Source of the DNA: Aquimarina sp.
GTDB taxonomy: Bacteria; Bacteroidota; Bacteroidia; Flavobacteriales; Flavobacteriaceae
DNA length: 20,541 nt
NCBI GenBank assembly: GCA_002697475.1
Contig: NZVW01000056.1
Span: 1-20,541, forward strand
Direction of reading: 5' to 3'
Part shown: positions 7,657-15,847 of the stretch, piece after piece
Layout: every line of letters begins with the position of its first letter
How positions within the stretch are numbered: the stretch's first letter is position 1
Notes under the pieces: generated by a model
What the model was told of the DNA's origin: nothing
What the model saw: the letters and a program-made list of their open reading frames with translations, nothing else
Databases searched by the model: none
Program-made: the position numbers and the translations under genes

Positions 7657-8361
7657 TTAAAGATAATCTGAAAACAGCTTATCTTCTCCTTCGGGTTCAG
7701 TACAAATTAAAAATTTCAAATAAAAAAACATGGCTACAATATCCACCGAATATATCACGGCTGTAAAAAGTGGATTATCATAGTATAATTCCTGTATAGG
7801 AACTAAAGCATTTACTAATATACAGCATATTGCCGCCAGGAGCAGATAATTTGTGTGAGAAAATTGATTTCTCAGGTAAACTATAAAACAAACCCCCAGA
7901 TAAATGAACAGCGTAATTATAATAAGTACTGCAAAACCCATGGAATCTTCAAGACTTGGCATTACGAGATTAAATACAGATATAGTTACGTATACTACTA
8001 AAAGTATGCCTATAAGTGTAGGGAGATTAAATATATCCAAATACCTCAAACCCTTTAATGAAAAATAAGGCTTTAAAAGATAAGAGCATAGTATATAATA
8101 TAATGGAAGTAATATCCCAACATATCTAAAGAATCTGTCAAAATCAGAAAGCACAAATACATCATTAATCATAATCACAATCATGATTATGGGAAACAAA
8201 GCACTGACTTTAGCCCTATTCTCAAAATAAATCCAAATCAATGTTAGTGTTGAAACAGGCTTTATAAAAACTAAGACCTCATTACTACAAAATAACCCAC
8301 AGAAAAAAACTGCGATTACTGATAAGTAACATGCGATATGTGCCGGGGTAGCAAAATTCAA
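7657..8361 (-). CDS. Membrane protein, possible degenerate YhhN-like
   Basis: This is a 234-residue integral membrane protein with about eight hydrophobic helices (roughly 8-24, 29-46, 52-71, 79-97, 111-133, 141-163, 171-189 and 197-219). It is not securely recognised. Its size, helix number and several landmarks recall the YhhN/TMEM86 lysoplasmalogenase family: KPVSTL at 34-39 after the second helix start, an Asp at 67 (IND) where the family has a GD motif, and a C-terminal pattern ending in YSVDIVAMFFYLKFLI at 204-219. The second acidic motif (usually SD) would fall at VN183-184, so activity is doubtful. The start is a TTG at 8361-8359: an in-frame TAA lies six bases upstream and the next Met is at residue 60. 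It stands alone, between the coxA terminator and ruvB, with a 91-base gap to the latter. The function is inference only. Confidence 0.7.
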   Translation of the reverse strand: MNFATPAHIACYLSVIAVFFCGLFCSNEVLVFIKPVSTLTLIWIYFENRAKVSALFPIIMIVIMINDVFVLSDFDRFFRYVGILLPLYYILCSYLLKPYFSLKGLRYLDIFNLPTLIGILLVVYVTISVFNLVMPSLEDSMGFAVLIIITLFIYLGVCFIVYLRNQFSHTNYLLLAAICCILVNALVPIQELYYDNPLFTAVIYSVDIVAMFFYLKFLICTEPEGEDKLFSDYL

Positions 8362-8458
8362 CTCTTATCTATGCTTATTTACTTGTCTAAAATAATAGAA
8401 TTCTAGTTGTCACCCTTACTTTTTAAGAAAAACTTAAATTGATTATCCTTTTAAAATA

Positions 8459-8489
8459 AAAAACCGCAACGTTTGAAGTTGCGGTTTTT
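8459..8489 (-). terminator. Intrinsic terminator of act-cox operon
   Basis: A perfect 12-base-pair stem (arms 8459-8470 and 8478-8489, AAAACCGCAAC type) closes a 7-base loop. On the minus strand the right arm runs into TTTTTTATTTT. It lies 17 bases past the coxA stop and is the strongest terminator in the window. It separates the respiratory operon from the membrane protein gene. Confidence 0.93.
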
Positions 8490-8506
8490 CCATATTTGAA
8501 ATCAAA

Positions 8507-10321
8507 TTAATGATGTAATTCTTCTTCACCATCCTGAAGAGGTGTAATCTGAGACACCCAATCCTGACCAGCTATCACATACTCCCCATTTTCTTTAGTC
8601 TTACTATAGTCATAAGGCCATCTGTATACTGAAGGAATTTCGCCAGGCCAGTTACCGTGCATATGCTCTACTGGTGTAGTCCACTCTAATGTATTGGAGT
8701 TCCAAGGGTTTTGCTCTGCTTTTTTACCATAGAACATAGAACGGATGAAGTTATATAAGAATACTAATTGAGCTGCAGCTGTAATTAAAGCAAATACAGT
8801 AATTAAAACATTCGTATCAGATAAGTCATCAAAATAAGGAAACTCTGTATTCTTATAGTATCTTCTTGGTAATCCTGCCATACCAATAAAATGCATTGGG
8901 AAGAAAACCCCATAAGCACCAATAGCTGTTACCCAAAAGTGAACATATCCTAAGTTCTTATTCATCATTCTACCGTACATCTTTGGGAACCAATGATAAA
9001 CTCCCGCAAATAGTCCGTATAAAGCAGAAATACCCATTACCAAGTGGAAGTGTGCTACCACAAAATAGGTATCGTGTACGTTAATATCAAGAGTACTATC
9101 CCCTAGAATAATACCTGTTAAACCTCCGGTAATAAATGTTGAAACTAAACCTATAGAGAATAACATGGCAGGGTTTAATTGCAGATTACCTTTCCATAAT
9201 GTGGTAATATAATTAAAAGCCTTAACCGCAGAAGGTATAGCAATCAATAAAGTCGTAAATGTAAATACAGATCCAAGGAATGGATTCATTCCTGAAATAA
9301 ACATGTGGTGACCCCAAACGATAGTTGATAAAAAGGCGATAGCTAGTATAGACGCCACCATCGCTCTATATCCAAAAATTGGTTTTCTTGCATTTGTTGC
9401 TATAATCTCTGAAGTAATCCCCAGAGCTGGTAATAATACAATATACACCTCGGGATGACCTAAAAACCAGAATAAGTGTTCAAACAATACAGGAGATCCT
9501 CCTTGATTGTGTAGTACCTCGCCCTGAATAAAGATATCACTTAAATAAAAAGAAGTTCCAAAACTTCTATCCATTATCAATAAAAGTGCAGCTGATAATA
9601 AAACAGGGAAAGAAACAATACCAATAATTGCTGTTACGAAAAACGCCCAAATTGTCAGAGGAAGCCTAGTCATAGACATTCCTTTTGTTCTAAGGTTTAT
9701 AACGGTTACTACGTAGTTAAGTGAACCAAGTAATGAAGAAGCAATAAAGATTGCCATAGATACTAACCAAAGTGTCATTCCCGCTCCTGAACCACCAATT
9801 GCCTGTGGTAAGGCACTCAGCGGAGGATATATTGTCCATCCAGCCGAGGCAGGTCCTGCTTCAACGAATAAGGAAATCACCATAATAACACTACTTAAGA
9901 AAAATAACCAATAGGATATCATATTCAGAAATCCTGAGGCCATATCTCTCGCACCAATCTGTAGTGGAATAAGTAGGTTACTGAAAGTACCACTTAGTCC
10001 TGCAGTAAGTACAAAAAACACCATAATAGTACCATGTATGGTTACTAAGGCTAAGTAAATACTCGGATCCATTACCCCGTCTTCACCAAATTTTCCTAGG
10101 AAAATTTCAAAAACGGTAAACTTATGATCTGGCCATGCCAATTGCAGTCTGAATAAAAGAGACATAGCAATACCAATAATTCCCATGATCAGACCTGTAA
10201 CTAAATACTGTTTAGAGATCATCTTGTGATCCTGACTAAAGATATACTTAGTTATAAAGGTTTCTTTATGATGATGTCCGTGATCGTGTGCGTGATCATC
10301 TGCATGTGCTATTGCTGACAT
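8507..10321 (-). CDS. coxA: Cytochrome c oxidase subunit I
   Basis: This 604-residue catalytic subunit of an aa3-type haem-copper oxidase reduces O2 to water and pumps protons across the inner membrane. About 12 helices form the core. Visible ligands are His96 (HGTIMV, haem a), His289 with Glu291 and Tyr293 (GHPEVYI; CuB, D-channel Glu and cross-linked Tyr), His338-His339 (WGHHMF, CuB), His424 (haem a3) and His426 (haem a) in VAHFHLVMG. Lys367 in the AIPSAVKAF segment marks the K-channel. The GHPEV motif places it in the A1 type. The N-terminus is His-rich (residues 6-18, seven His). It lies 43 bases after coxB and is the last gene of the operon before a strong terminator. Subunit III is not adjacent. 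In Flavobacterium johnsoniae an aa3 oxidase is known to form a supercomplex with Alternative Complex III, and the operon layout here suits that. Confidence 0.98.
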   Translation of the reverse strand: MSAIAHADDHAHDHGHHHKETFITKYIFSQDHKMISKQYLVTGLIMGIIGIAMSLLFRLQLAWPDHKFTVFEIFLGKFGEDGVMDPSIYLALVTIHGTIMVFFVLTAGLSGTFSNLLIPLQIGARDMASGFLNMISYWLFFLSSVIMVISLFVEAGPASAGWTIYPPLSALPQAIGGSGAGMTLWLVSMAIFIASSLLGSLNYVVTVINLRTKGMSMTRLPLTIWAFFVTAIIGIVSFPVLLSAALLLIMDRSFGTSFYLSDIFIQGEVLHNQGGSPVLFEHLFWFLGHPEVYIVLLPALGITSEIIATNARKPIFGYRAMVASILAIAFLSTIVWGHHMFISGMNPFLGSVFTFTTLLIAIPSAVKAFNYITTLWKGNLQLNPAMLFSIGLVSTFITGGLTGIILGDSTLDINVHDTYFVVAHFHLVMGISALYGLFAGVYHWFPKMYGRMMNKNLGYVHFWVTAIGAYGVFFPMHFIGMAGLPRRYYKNTEFPYFDDLSDTNVLITVFALITAAAQLVFLYNFIRSMFYGKKAEQNPWNSNTLEWTTPVEHMHGNWPGEIPSVYRWPYDYSKTKENGEYVIAGQDWVSQITPLQDGEEELHH

Positions 10322-10364
10322 ATCGTTATCTAATTTTTAAATTATATAATTTTTCTTTTTCTAC

Positions 10365-11441
10365 TTAGTTGCTTGCCTGAGCCGACATTTGTTCTCCAAA
10401 CGTCTGTTGCTCCTTTAACCACGCGTTGTAATCCTCTTCAGACTCAACAATGATCTTCATTTGCATGTTGTAATGTGATGCTCCACATATTTTGTTACAT
10501 AACAAATAATAATCAAATTCGTAGCTTTCTAAACCTTCTTCACCTGCTGCTACAAGGGCTTTACTTTTTTCTCTTCTTATATCATTTATAGTAGCTACTT
10601 TTTCTACCATAAAATCTGAAGTACGCATCTCCTCTGTAGTTTTTGTAGGAGTGTATGAAAACTCGGTAATCATACCTGGCACTACATTCATCTGAGCTCT
10701 AAAGAATGGCATGTAAGCCGAGTGTAAAACATCTTGTGATCTCATTTTAAAAATCACCTTTCGGTTTACAGGTAAGTGTAATTCATCAACAATCTTATCA
10801 TCCTTTCCATAAGAATCTGCGACATCAACACCTAAAGTATTAACTCCCTCGATGAAGCGAACATTGGCTTTACCTAAAACATTATCTTCTCCAGCGTAAC
10901 GGGCTCTCCAATCGAATTGATAAGCGTATAATTCAATAATTAAAGGATCACCTTCTTCCTCGTCAATATTCATAATATCTGACCAAGTAAATAATCCATA
11001 AATAATTAGTCCCGCTAAAACAATTACAGGTATGATTGTCCAAATAAATTCTAATCTATCATTATCAGCAAAGAACAACGCTTGATTTCCTTTCTTACCT
11101 CTATACTTGTAAGCAAAATAGTGTAATAGTCCTTGAGTAATGAACTGCACTATAAAAATAATTACAAAAGATATAACCATTAACCTATCATACTCAACCC
11201 CATGTTCTGATGCAGATTCTGGCAAGAAAAATGTATGATATGTTGCAAAACAGTATATGGTTAAAAGGTAAATAAAGATAACAAAGCCAAGCATTAACTT
11301 ACCTTGAATATTGTTGTCTTCATCATTAGCTACTTCAGAATCATCTGCATTTTTTAATTGAGATAATTTCAGAATCTTAGACATCTGCCATAAGGTGATT
11401 CCAAAAAGTGCTACAACTATTATAGTTAATAATACAGTCAT
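10365..11441 (-). CDS. coxB: Cytochrome c oxidase subunit II
   Basis: This 358-residue subunit carries the CuA centre that accepts electrons from cytochrome c and passes them to CoxA. CuA ligands are His240 (VLHSAYMP), Cys315, Cys319, His323 and Met326 (CNKICGASHYNM). Aromatic residues near YQFDW (174-178) fit the electron-entry region. The membrane part is unusual: besides the standard hairpin (about 88-110 and 131-152), two more hydrophobic segments lie at about 1-18 and 49-69, with an acidic loop (31-43) between them. The position that in many CoxB proteins is the Glu of CxExC (Mg ligand in the mitochondrial enzyme) is Lys317. There is no fused cytochrome c domain, so an external or complex-bound haem c must deliver electrons; ActE or the ActA monohaem domain are candidates. 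It sits 32 bases after actF and 43 before coxA. Confidence 0.97.
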   Translation of the reverse strand: MTVLLTIIVVALFGITLWQMSKILKLSQLKNADDSEVANDEDNNIQGKLMLGFVIFIYLLTIYCFATYHTFFLPESASEHGVEYDRLMVISFVIIFIVQFITQGLLHYFAYKYRGKKGNQALFFADNDRLEFIWTIIPVIVLAGLIIYGLFTWSDIMNIDEEEGDPLIIELYAYQFDWRARYAGEDNVLGKANVRFIEGVNTLGVDVADSYGKDDKIVDELHLPVNRKVIFKMRSQDVLHSAYMPFFRAQMNVVPGMITEFSYTPTKTTEEMRTSDFMVEKVATINDIRREKSKALVAAGEEGLESYEFDYYLLCNKICGASHYNMQMKIIVESEEDYNAWLKEQQTFGEQMSAQASN

Positions 11442-11473
11442 TTTATCTATATTCTATTTTTATTCTTTTCTAA

Positions 11474-12835
11474 TTAATAATGGAAATGCTTACTTTCTTC
11501 AATATAAGGATTCCCTTTGGCCAGTAATGGTGCTTTTGTTAATGCTCTGAAAACGATAAACAAGAACAATCCAAGGAAAAGTAGTACAGCACTAATTTCA
11601 CTTAGTCCTATAAACCATGAAGCACCTACTGATCCAGGCATTACCATATTAAAGATATCCAGATAATGTCCACATAATATGATAATTCCAGCCATCACCA
11701 CAAACCAGTTTACACGCTTAAAATCACTATTCATTAGTACTAACAATGGAAAAATAAAGTTCATAGCCAGCATACCAAAGAATGGTAATTTATAGTCTTC
11801 AATTCTTGTGATAAAGTATGTAACTTCTTCAGGTATGTTAGAGTACCAGATTAGCATAAATTGTGAGAACCATAAATAAGTCCAGAAGATACTAATCCCG
11901 AACATAAACTTAGCCAAATCATGAATGTGACTGTTGTTTACAAACTCTAAATATCCTTTAGATTTTAGATAAATAGTTATAAGAGCAAGTACAGTAATTC
12001 CTGATACAAATAAGCTTGCAAAAACATACCATCCAAATAATGTACTAAACCAATGCGGATCAAAACTCATAATCCAATCCCAAGACATCATTGATTCTGT
12101 ATAAATAAAAAACACTAGAAACCCTGCAGAGATTTTGAAACTCTTCTTATACCATTTATTTCCGGTAGGTTCTTCGTCTTGCTTTCTTGAAAACTTGATA
12201 GCAAAATGTCTATATAATGCCCATCCTCCTAAGAAGATTAAAGCTCTTATTAAAAAGAACGGAACATTCAACCATCCTGACTTACCTGCTATCAATGCAT
12301 CATAATGCTCACTATCAGGATTTACTAACTCAGGATCCATCCAATGAAATAAATGATTAAAGTGGAAACCGGATAATGCTAATATCACAAACATAATAAT
12401 ACCTCCAGGTACTAAATATGAAGTTATCGCTTCCATTACTCTGAAAAGAACCGGAGACCATCCTGCCTGTGCTGCAAACTGAATAGCATAAAAAGCAAGA
12501 ACTCCGAGTGCAATCATAAAAAAGAAAAACGCTGCTACATATAAAGAAGCCCAAGGCTTATTCTGTAACTGATGTAGTACGTGCTCATAATGAGCATCTC
12601 CACTATGTGCGTCCTTTTCAAGCGAATTCTCAGCATGAATTGTATTTCCAGCGTGCGAATCATCTGTTGAGTGATCATTGCCATGACCGCCTCCGTGATC
12701 ATCATGAGAAGCTAAATGTTGTTTAACTTCTTCTATAGATCCCGGAGTGGTTAAAAAACCAGCAAGTAAACCGACCGCTCCTACAACCATTAATATGATT
12801 GATAATAATCTAAGTCTATTGGATAGCGTATACAT
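11474..12835 (-). CDS. actF: Alternative Complex III subunit ActF
   Basis: This 453-residue, about ten-helix membrane protein is one of the two NrfD-like quinone-interacting subunits of Alternative Complex III and is homologous to ActC. It lacks haem or Fe-S motifs. The first helix (about 9-30) is followed by an extended segment at 40-88 with eleven His residues and many Asp/Glu, which could bind metal; the remaining helices begin near residue 95. The FDPHWFS and SWDWIMS segments around 260 are typical of the family. Known structures place ActF in the membrane beside ActC, with a proposed role in proton translocation. It follows actE by 39 bases and precedes coxB by 32, tying the complex to the oxidase at the transcript level. 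The ATG at 12835 directly precedes the first helix. Confidence 0.94.
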   Translation of the reverse strand: MYTLSNRLRLLSIILMVVGAVGLLAGFLTTPGSIEEVKQHLASHDDHGGGHGNDHSTDDSHAGNTIHAENSLEKDAHSGDAHYEHVLHQLQNKPWASLYVAAFFFFMIALGVLAFYAIQFAAQAGWSPVLFRVMEAITSYLVPGGIIMFVILALSGFHFNHLFHWMDPELVNPDSEHYDALIAGKSGWLNVPFFLIRALIFLGGWALYRHFAIKFSRKQDEEPTGNKWYKKSFKISAGFLVFFIYTESMMSWDWIMSFDPHWFSTLFGWYVFASLFVSGITVLALITIYLKSKGYLEFVNNSHIHDLAKFMFGISIFWTYLWFSQFMLIWYSNIPEEVTYFITRIEDYKLPFFGMLAMNFIFPLLVLMNSDFKRVNWFVVMAGIIILCGHYLDIFNMVMPGSVGASWFIGLSEISAVLLFLGLFLFIVFRALTKAPLLAKGNPYIEESKHFHY

Positions 12836-12874
12836 ATCTAAATCTAATATCTTTTATTCTGTCTTAGTAATAAA

Positions 12875-13531
12875 TTAGTGAGTTTCTTCAGCGTGTTGAA
12901 CATCTCCAGCATTCACCGCAGGAATCATATTTGAAGGCTCATCACTTTCATTAAGTTTATCAACTCTTGGTTCTTTACCGTCTAACTCAGCTTTTAATTT
13001 CTCAACATAGGCAACAATCTGCCATCTCTCTTCTATACTAGTCTGAGAAGCATAAGATCCCATAGAATTTATACCGTAATACATTACGTGATATATACTA
13101 CCTTCTGTAATTGCACGACCTGCATCATTATAGGCTGGTACACCTAAAATCTTCTCTCTCTTTACTAATATTCCTTGCCCATCACCTTTTGCTCCGTGAC
13201 ATACTGCACAATAAATATCGTATAAAGCTTTACCCTTTCCTATATTTTCCTCTGTATAAGCAATTGGATTCTTTAATGAATCTTTTGCTGTCTGATAACC
13301 TTGATTAGAAAATTCCAATTCGTAAGGCATCCATCCTCTAGGTACAGTTCCTTCAACAGGTAACTTTGCTTCCTGTTCGTTTTCAAAAACAGGATACTCC
13401 CCGTAAGTTTCGTACCCTACAGATTCGTACATATTAGGCATATATTGATAGTTCGGTTTTCTTTCTTCCTTACAGGAAAAAGTTAAAGCAACTATCATTA
13501 CCAATGTCAATATTTTAATAGTATTCTTCAT
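12875..13531 (-). CDS. actE: ACIII monohaem cytochrome c lipoprotein ActE
   Basis: This 218-residue lipoprotein is the monohaem cytochrome c of Alternative Complex III. The signal ends in TFSC, so Cys20 is the lipidated residue and the protein sits on the periplasmic face. One haem site is present: CAVCH at 108-112, with Met157 (NSMGSY) the likely sixth ligand. The region at 28-70, rich in Tyr, Pro and Glu, is the family's contact segment with the rest of the complex (family knowledge). It could be the exit point of electrons to the oxidase CuA centre. The gene lies 5 bases after actD and 39 bases before actF. The His- and Glu-rich C-terminal tail (205-218) has no predicted structure. Confidence 0.95.
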   Translation of the reverse strand: MKNTIKILTLVMIVALTFSCKEERKPNYQYMPNMYESVGYETYGEYPVFENEQEAKLPVEGTVPRGWMPYELEFSNQGYQTAKDSLKNPIAYTEENIGKGKALYDIYCAVCHGAKGDGQGILVKREKILGVPAYNDAGRAITEGSIYHVMYYGINSMGSYASQTSIEERWQIVAYVEKLKAELDGKEPRVDKLNESDEPSNMIPAVNAGDVQHAEETH

Positions 13532-13536
13532 TATTA

Positions 13537-14070
13537 CTAATGGTTATCCTTTTCAACGATTTTAATTTCTACAGCTCCTGTATCACTTAAGAAGTTTGTA
13601 AGCTTTTCTACATCGTGATTAGCTACATCTACCTCCATCAAAAAGTGATCATCAGTTGTTCTTACATCAGGATTCTCAGCTTTTTTAAATGGCCATAATT
13701 TACTTCTCATGTAAAATGTAATTACCATTAAGTGAGCTGCAAAAAATACAGTAAGCTCAAACATAATTGGAACGAAAGCCGGCATATTTTCAAGAAAACT
13801 GAAACTTGGTTTACCTCCAATATTTTGTGGCCAGTCTTCTATCATAATGTAGTTCATCATTGTGATCGCAACTGTTAAACCAACACATCCATATAAAAAT
13901 GATGTGATCGCCAATTTGGTATGAGGTAATCCCATTGCCTTATCCAATCCATGGACAGGAAAAGGAGTAAAAACCTCTTCTATGTGATAATGCTCTGAAC
14001 GTACTCTTTTAACAGCGTCCATTAATACATCATCATCCGTATATAAAGCGTGTACAACCTTTGATGCCAT
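13537..14070 (-). CDS. actD: Alternative Complex III subunit ActD (DUF3341)
   Basis: This 177-residue protein is the DUF3341-type ActD subunit of Alternative Complex III. It has a soluble N-terminal part (about 1-52), two membrane helices (about 57-78 and 98-121) joined by a short loop with WPQNIGGKP, and a C-terminal soluble tail. No cofactor motif is expected or seen. In the family it sits beside the ActC/ActF membrane core. The gene starts 4 bases after the actC stop and ends 5 bases before actE, the tightest spacing in the operon, consistent with coupled translation. Confidence 0.94.
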   Translation of the reverse strand: MASKVVHALYTDDDVLMDAVKRVRSEHYHIEEVFTPFPVHGLDKAMGLPHTKLAITSFLYGCVGLTVAITMMNYIMIEDWPQNIGGKPSFSFLENMPAFVPIMFELTVFFAAHLMVITFYMRSKLWPFKKAENPDVRTTDDHFLMEVDVANHDVEKLTNFLSDTGAVEIKIVEKDNH

Positions 14071-14074
14071 ACTG

Positions 14075-15811
14075 TTAGTTGTTTTTAAGTTTTTCTGCCT
14101 GACCCGCCCAATCGTCTCTTTGTGCTCTTCCTGGGAAAGATCCGGTAATTTTATCTAATAAATTGTATTCTGTTTCTGTCATTCTACTCACCTGATCAAA
14201 AGTGTATATACCTATTTGATTAAGCTTTTGTTCCATAACAGGACCAATTCCATTAATCTTTTGTAGTTCATCAGCGCTCTGCGTATTAGGATCAAAAGTT
14301 CCTAAATTACCCATTAAGCTATTGACATCCTCTTCTGAAGCTGTTACTAAATTCTCAGTCTCTACCTTCTCTTCAATCACGTCAGAGGAAACTTTTGTAC
14401 CATGTTTTGGTAATTCATCTCTGTGATCAATCCCTGCTTCTCTTAATTTTTTATACTTCTCACCAGACGATTTCAGTATAGACTTAACCTCTGCCTGAGC
14501 AATTACAGGGAATGTTCTGGCGTATAACAAGAATAACACAAAGAAGAATCCAATTGTTCCTATAAATATTCCAATATCAACAAAAGTTGGAGAGAACATT
14601 GTCCAAGATGATGGCAGGTAATCTCTGTGAAGTGATGTAACGATAATTACGAAACGCTCAAACCACATTCCAATATTTACTACTATGGAAATGATAAAAG
14701 AGAACATTATACTTCTTCTAAGCTTAGGGAACCACATAAACTGCGGAGAGAATACGTTACACGTCATCATCGCCCAGTATGCCCACCAGTAAGGACCTGT
14801 TGCCCTGTTCAAGAATGCATACTGCTCATATTCTACACCTGAATACCAAGCTATAAAAAGCTCTGTTATATATGCCACACCAACAATAGAACCTGTAATC
14901 ATAATTACGATATTCATAAGCTCTATATGCTGTATAGTAATATAGTTTTCAAGATTTGACACTTTTCTCATTATGATAAGAAGTGTATTTACCATCGCGA
15001 AACCTGAGAAAATCGCTCCTGCCACAAAGTAAGGAGGGAATATCGTAGTATGCCATCCCGGTATTACTGAGGTAGCAAAGTCAAAGGATACAATGGTATG
15101 TACAGAAAGTACAAGAGGTGTTGCCAAACCGGCAAGAACTAAAGAAACCTCTTCAAAACGTTGCCAATCTTTAGCTCTACCACTCCATCCAAATGATAAT
15201 AAACTATATATTTTCTTATTAAAAGGAGTTATTGCTCTATCTCTGATCATCGCAAAGTCAGGTAGTAATCCTGTCCACCAGAATACCAATGAAACTGAAA
15301 GATATGTAGAGATCGCAAATACATCCCATAAAAGCGGTGAATTAAAGTTTACCCATAATGAACCAAACTGGTTAGGAATAGGTAGTACCCAGTATGCTAA
15401 CCAAGGACGTCCCATGTGAATGATTGGGAACAATCCGGCTTGTATTACTGAGAAAATTGTCATCGCTTCAGCAGAACGGTTAATCGCCATTCTCCATTTT
15501 TGACGGAATAATAAAAGTACCGCAGAGATTAACGTTCCGGCGTGCCCGATACCTACCCACCATACAAAGTTGGTAATATCCCAGGCCCATCCCACTGTTT
15601 TGTTTAATCCCCAGACTCCGATACCTGTCGAAATCGTATATATTATACATCCTATTCCCCAAAGAAAAGCAATAAGCGCGATGGAAAATACAATCCACCA
15701 GGATTTATTTGCTTTACCTTCAACCGGTGCAGCAACGTCCACAGTAACATCGTGATAGGTTTTATCCCCGGTTACTAAAGGTTTTCTTATAGGTGCTTCG
15801 TAATGAGACAT
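14075..15811 (-). CDS. actC: ActC NrfD-like subunit with C-terminal HhH module
   Basis: This 578-residue membrane subunit of Alternative Complex III is of the NrfD/PsrC type and forms the main menaquinol site next to the ActB iron-sulfur clusters. About ten helices span residues 38-460. The segments WWVGIGHAGT, IHMGRPWLAYW and WVNFNSPLLWD are close to those of flavobacterial ActC proteins. After the last helix a charged linker (about 460-512) leads to residues 513-578, which look like a helix-hairpin-helix module: LQKINGIGPVMEQKL, then IGIYTFDQV, then GRAQRDDWAGQAEKL. Such modules occur at the ends of other Bacteroidetes proteins, including some NuoE-like and ribosomal proteins (recall). The C-terminus is expected in the cytoplasm. 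The function of the module is unknown; it makes the protein longer than Rhodothermus ActC. It lies 36 bases after actB and 4 before actD. Confidence 0.96.
   Translation of the reverse strand: MSHYEAPIRKPLVTGDKTYHDVTVDVAAPVEGKANKSWWIVFSIALIAFLWGIGCIIYTISTGIGVWGLNKTVGWAWDITNFVWWVGIGHAGTLISAVLLLFRQKWRMAINRSAEAMTIFSVIQAGLFPIIHMGRPWLAYWVLPIPNQFGSLWVNFNSPLLWDVFAISTYLSVSLVFWWTGLLPDFAMIRDRAITPFNKKIYSLLSFGWSGRAKDWQRFEEVSLVLAGLATPLVLSVHTIVSFDFATSVIPGWHTTIFPPYFVAGAIFSGFAMVNTLLIIMRKVSNLENYITIQHIELMNIVIMITGSIVGVAYITELFIAWYSGVEYEQYAFLNRATGPYWWAYWAMMTCNVFSPQFMWFPKLRRSIMFSFIISIVVNIGMWFERFVIIVTSLHRDYLPSSWTMFSPTFVDIGIFIGTIGFFFVLFLLYARTFPVIAQAEVKSILKSSGEKYKKLREAGIDHRDELPKHGTKVSSDVIEEKVETENLVTASEEDVNSLMGNLGTFDPNTQSADELQKINGIGPVMEQKLNQIGIYTFDQVSRMTETEYNLLDKITGSFPGRAQRDDWAGQAEKLKNN
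14078..14275 (-). other. Helix-hairpin-helix domain at ActC C-terminus
   Basis: Residues 513-578 of ActC contain INGIGPVMEQKLNQIGI, the GhG hairpin pattern of HhH domains, followed by FDQVSRMTETEYNLLDK and the end motif PGRAQRDDWAGQAEKL. This end motif matches the FKGRxxRDxWxxQAxxL tail that I recall from HhH-tailed proteins in this phylum. Classical HhH domains contact DNA or RNA, but in this subgroup a protein-binding role is equally likely. Confidence 0.75.
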
Positions 15812-15847
15812 AATCCTTTATAATTGAATTTATTCTTAATTATTTAA

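Noticed and set aside
8362..8458. Promoter search upstream of the YhhN-like gene
   Set aside because: No convincing TAnnTTTG element was found on the minus strand in this short AT-rich stretch.
10339..10352. Perfect palindrome AAATTATATAATTT between coxB and coxA
   Set aside because: It is made only of A and T in a very AT-rich 43-base gap, so chance explains it.
15093..15419. Plus-strand open frame of 108 codons inside actC
   Set aside because: It is antisense to a conserved membrane gene and its translation looks like a shadow with no domain.
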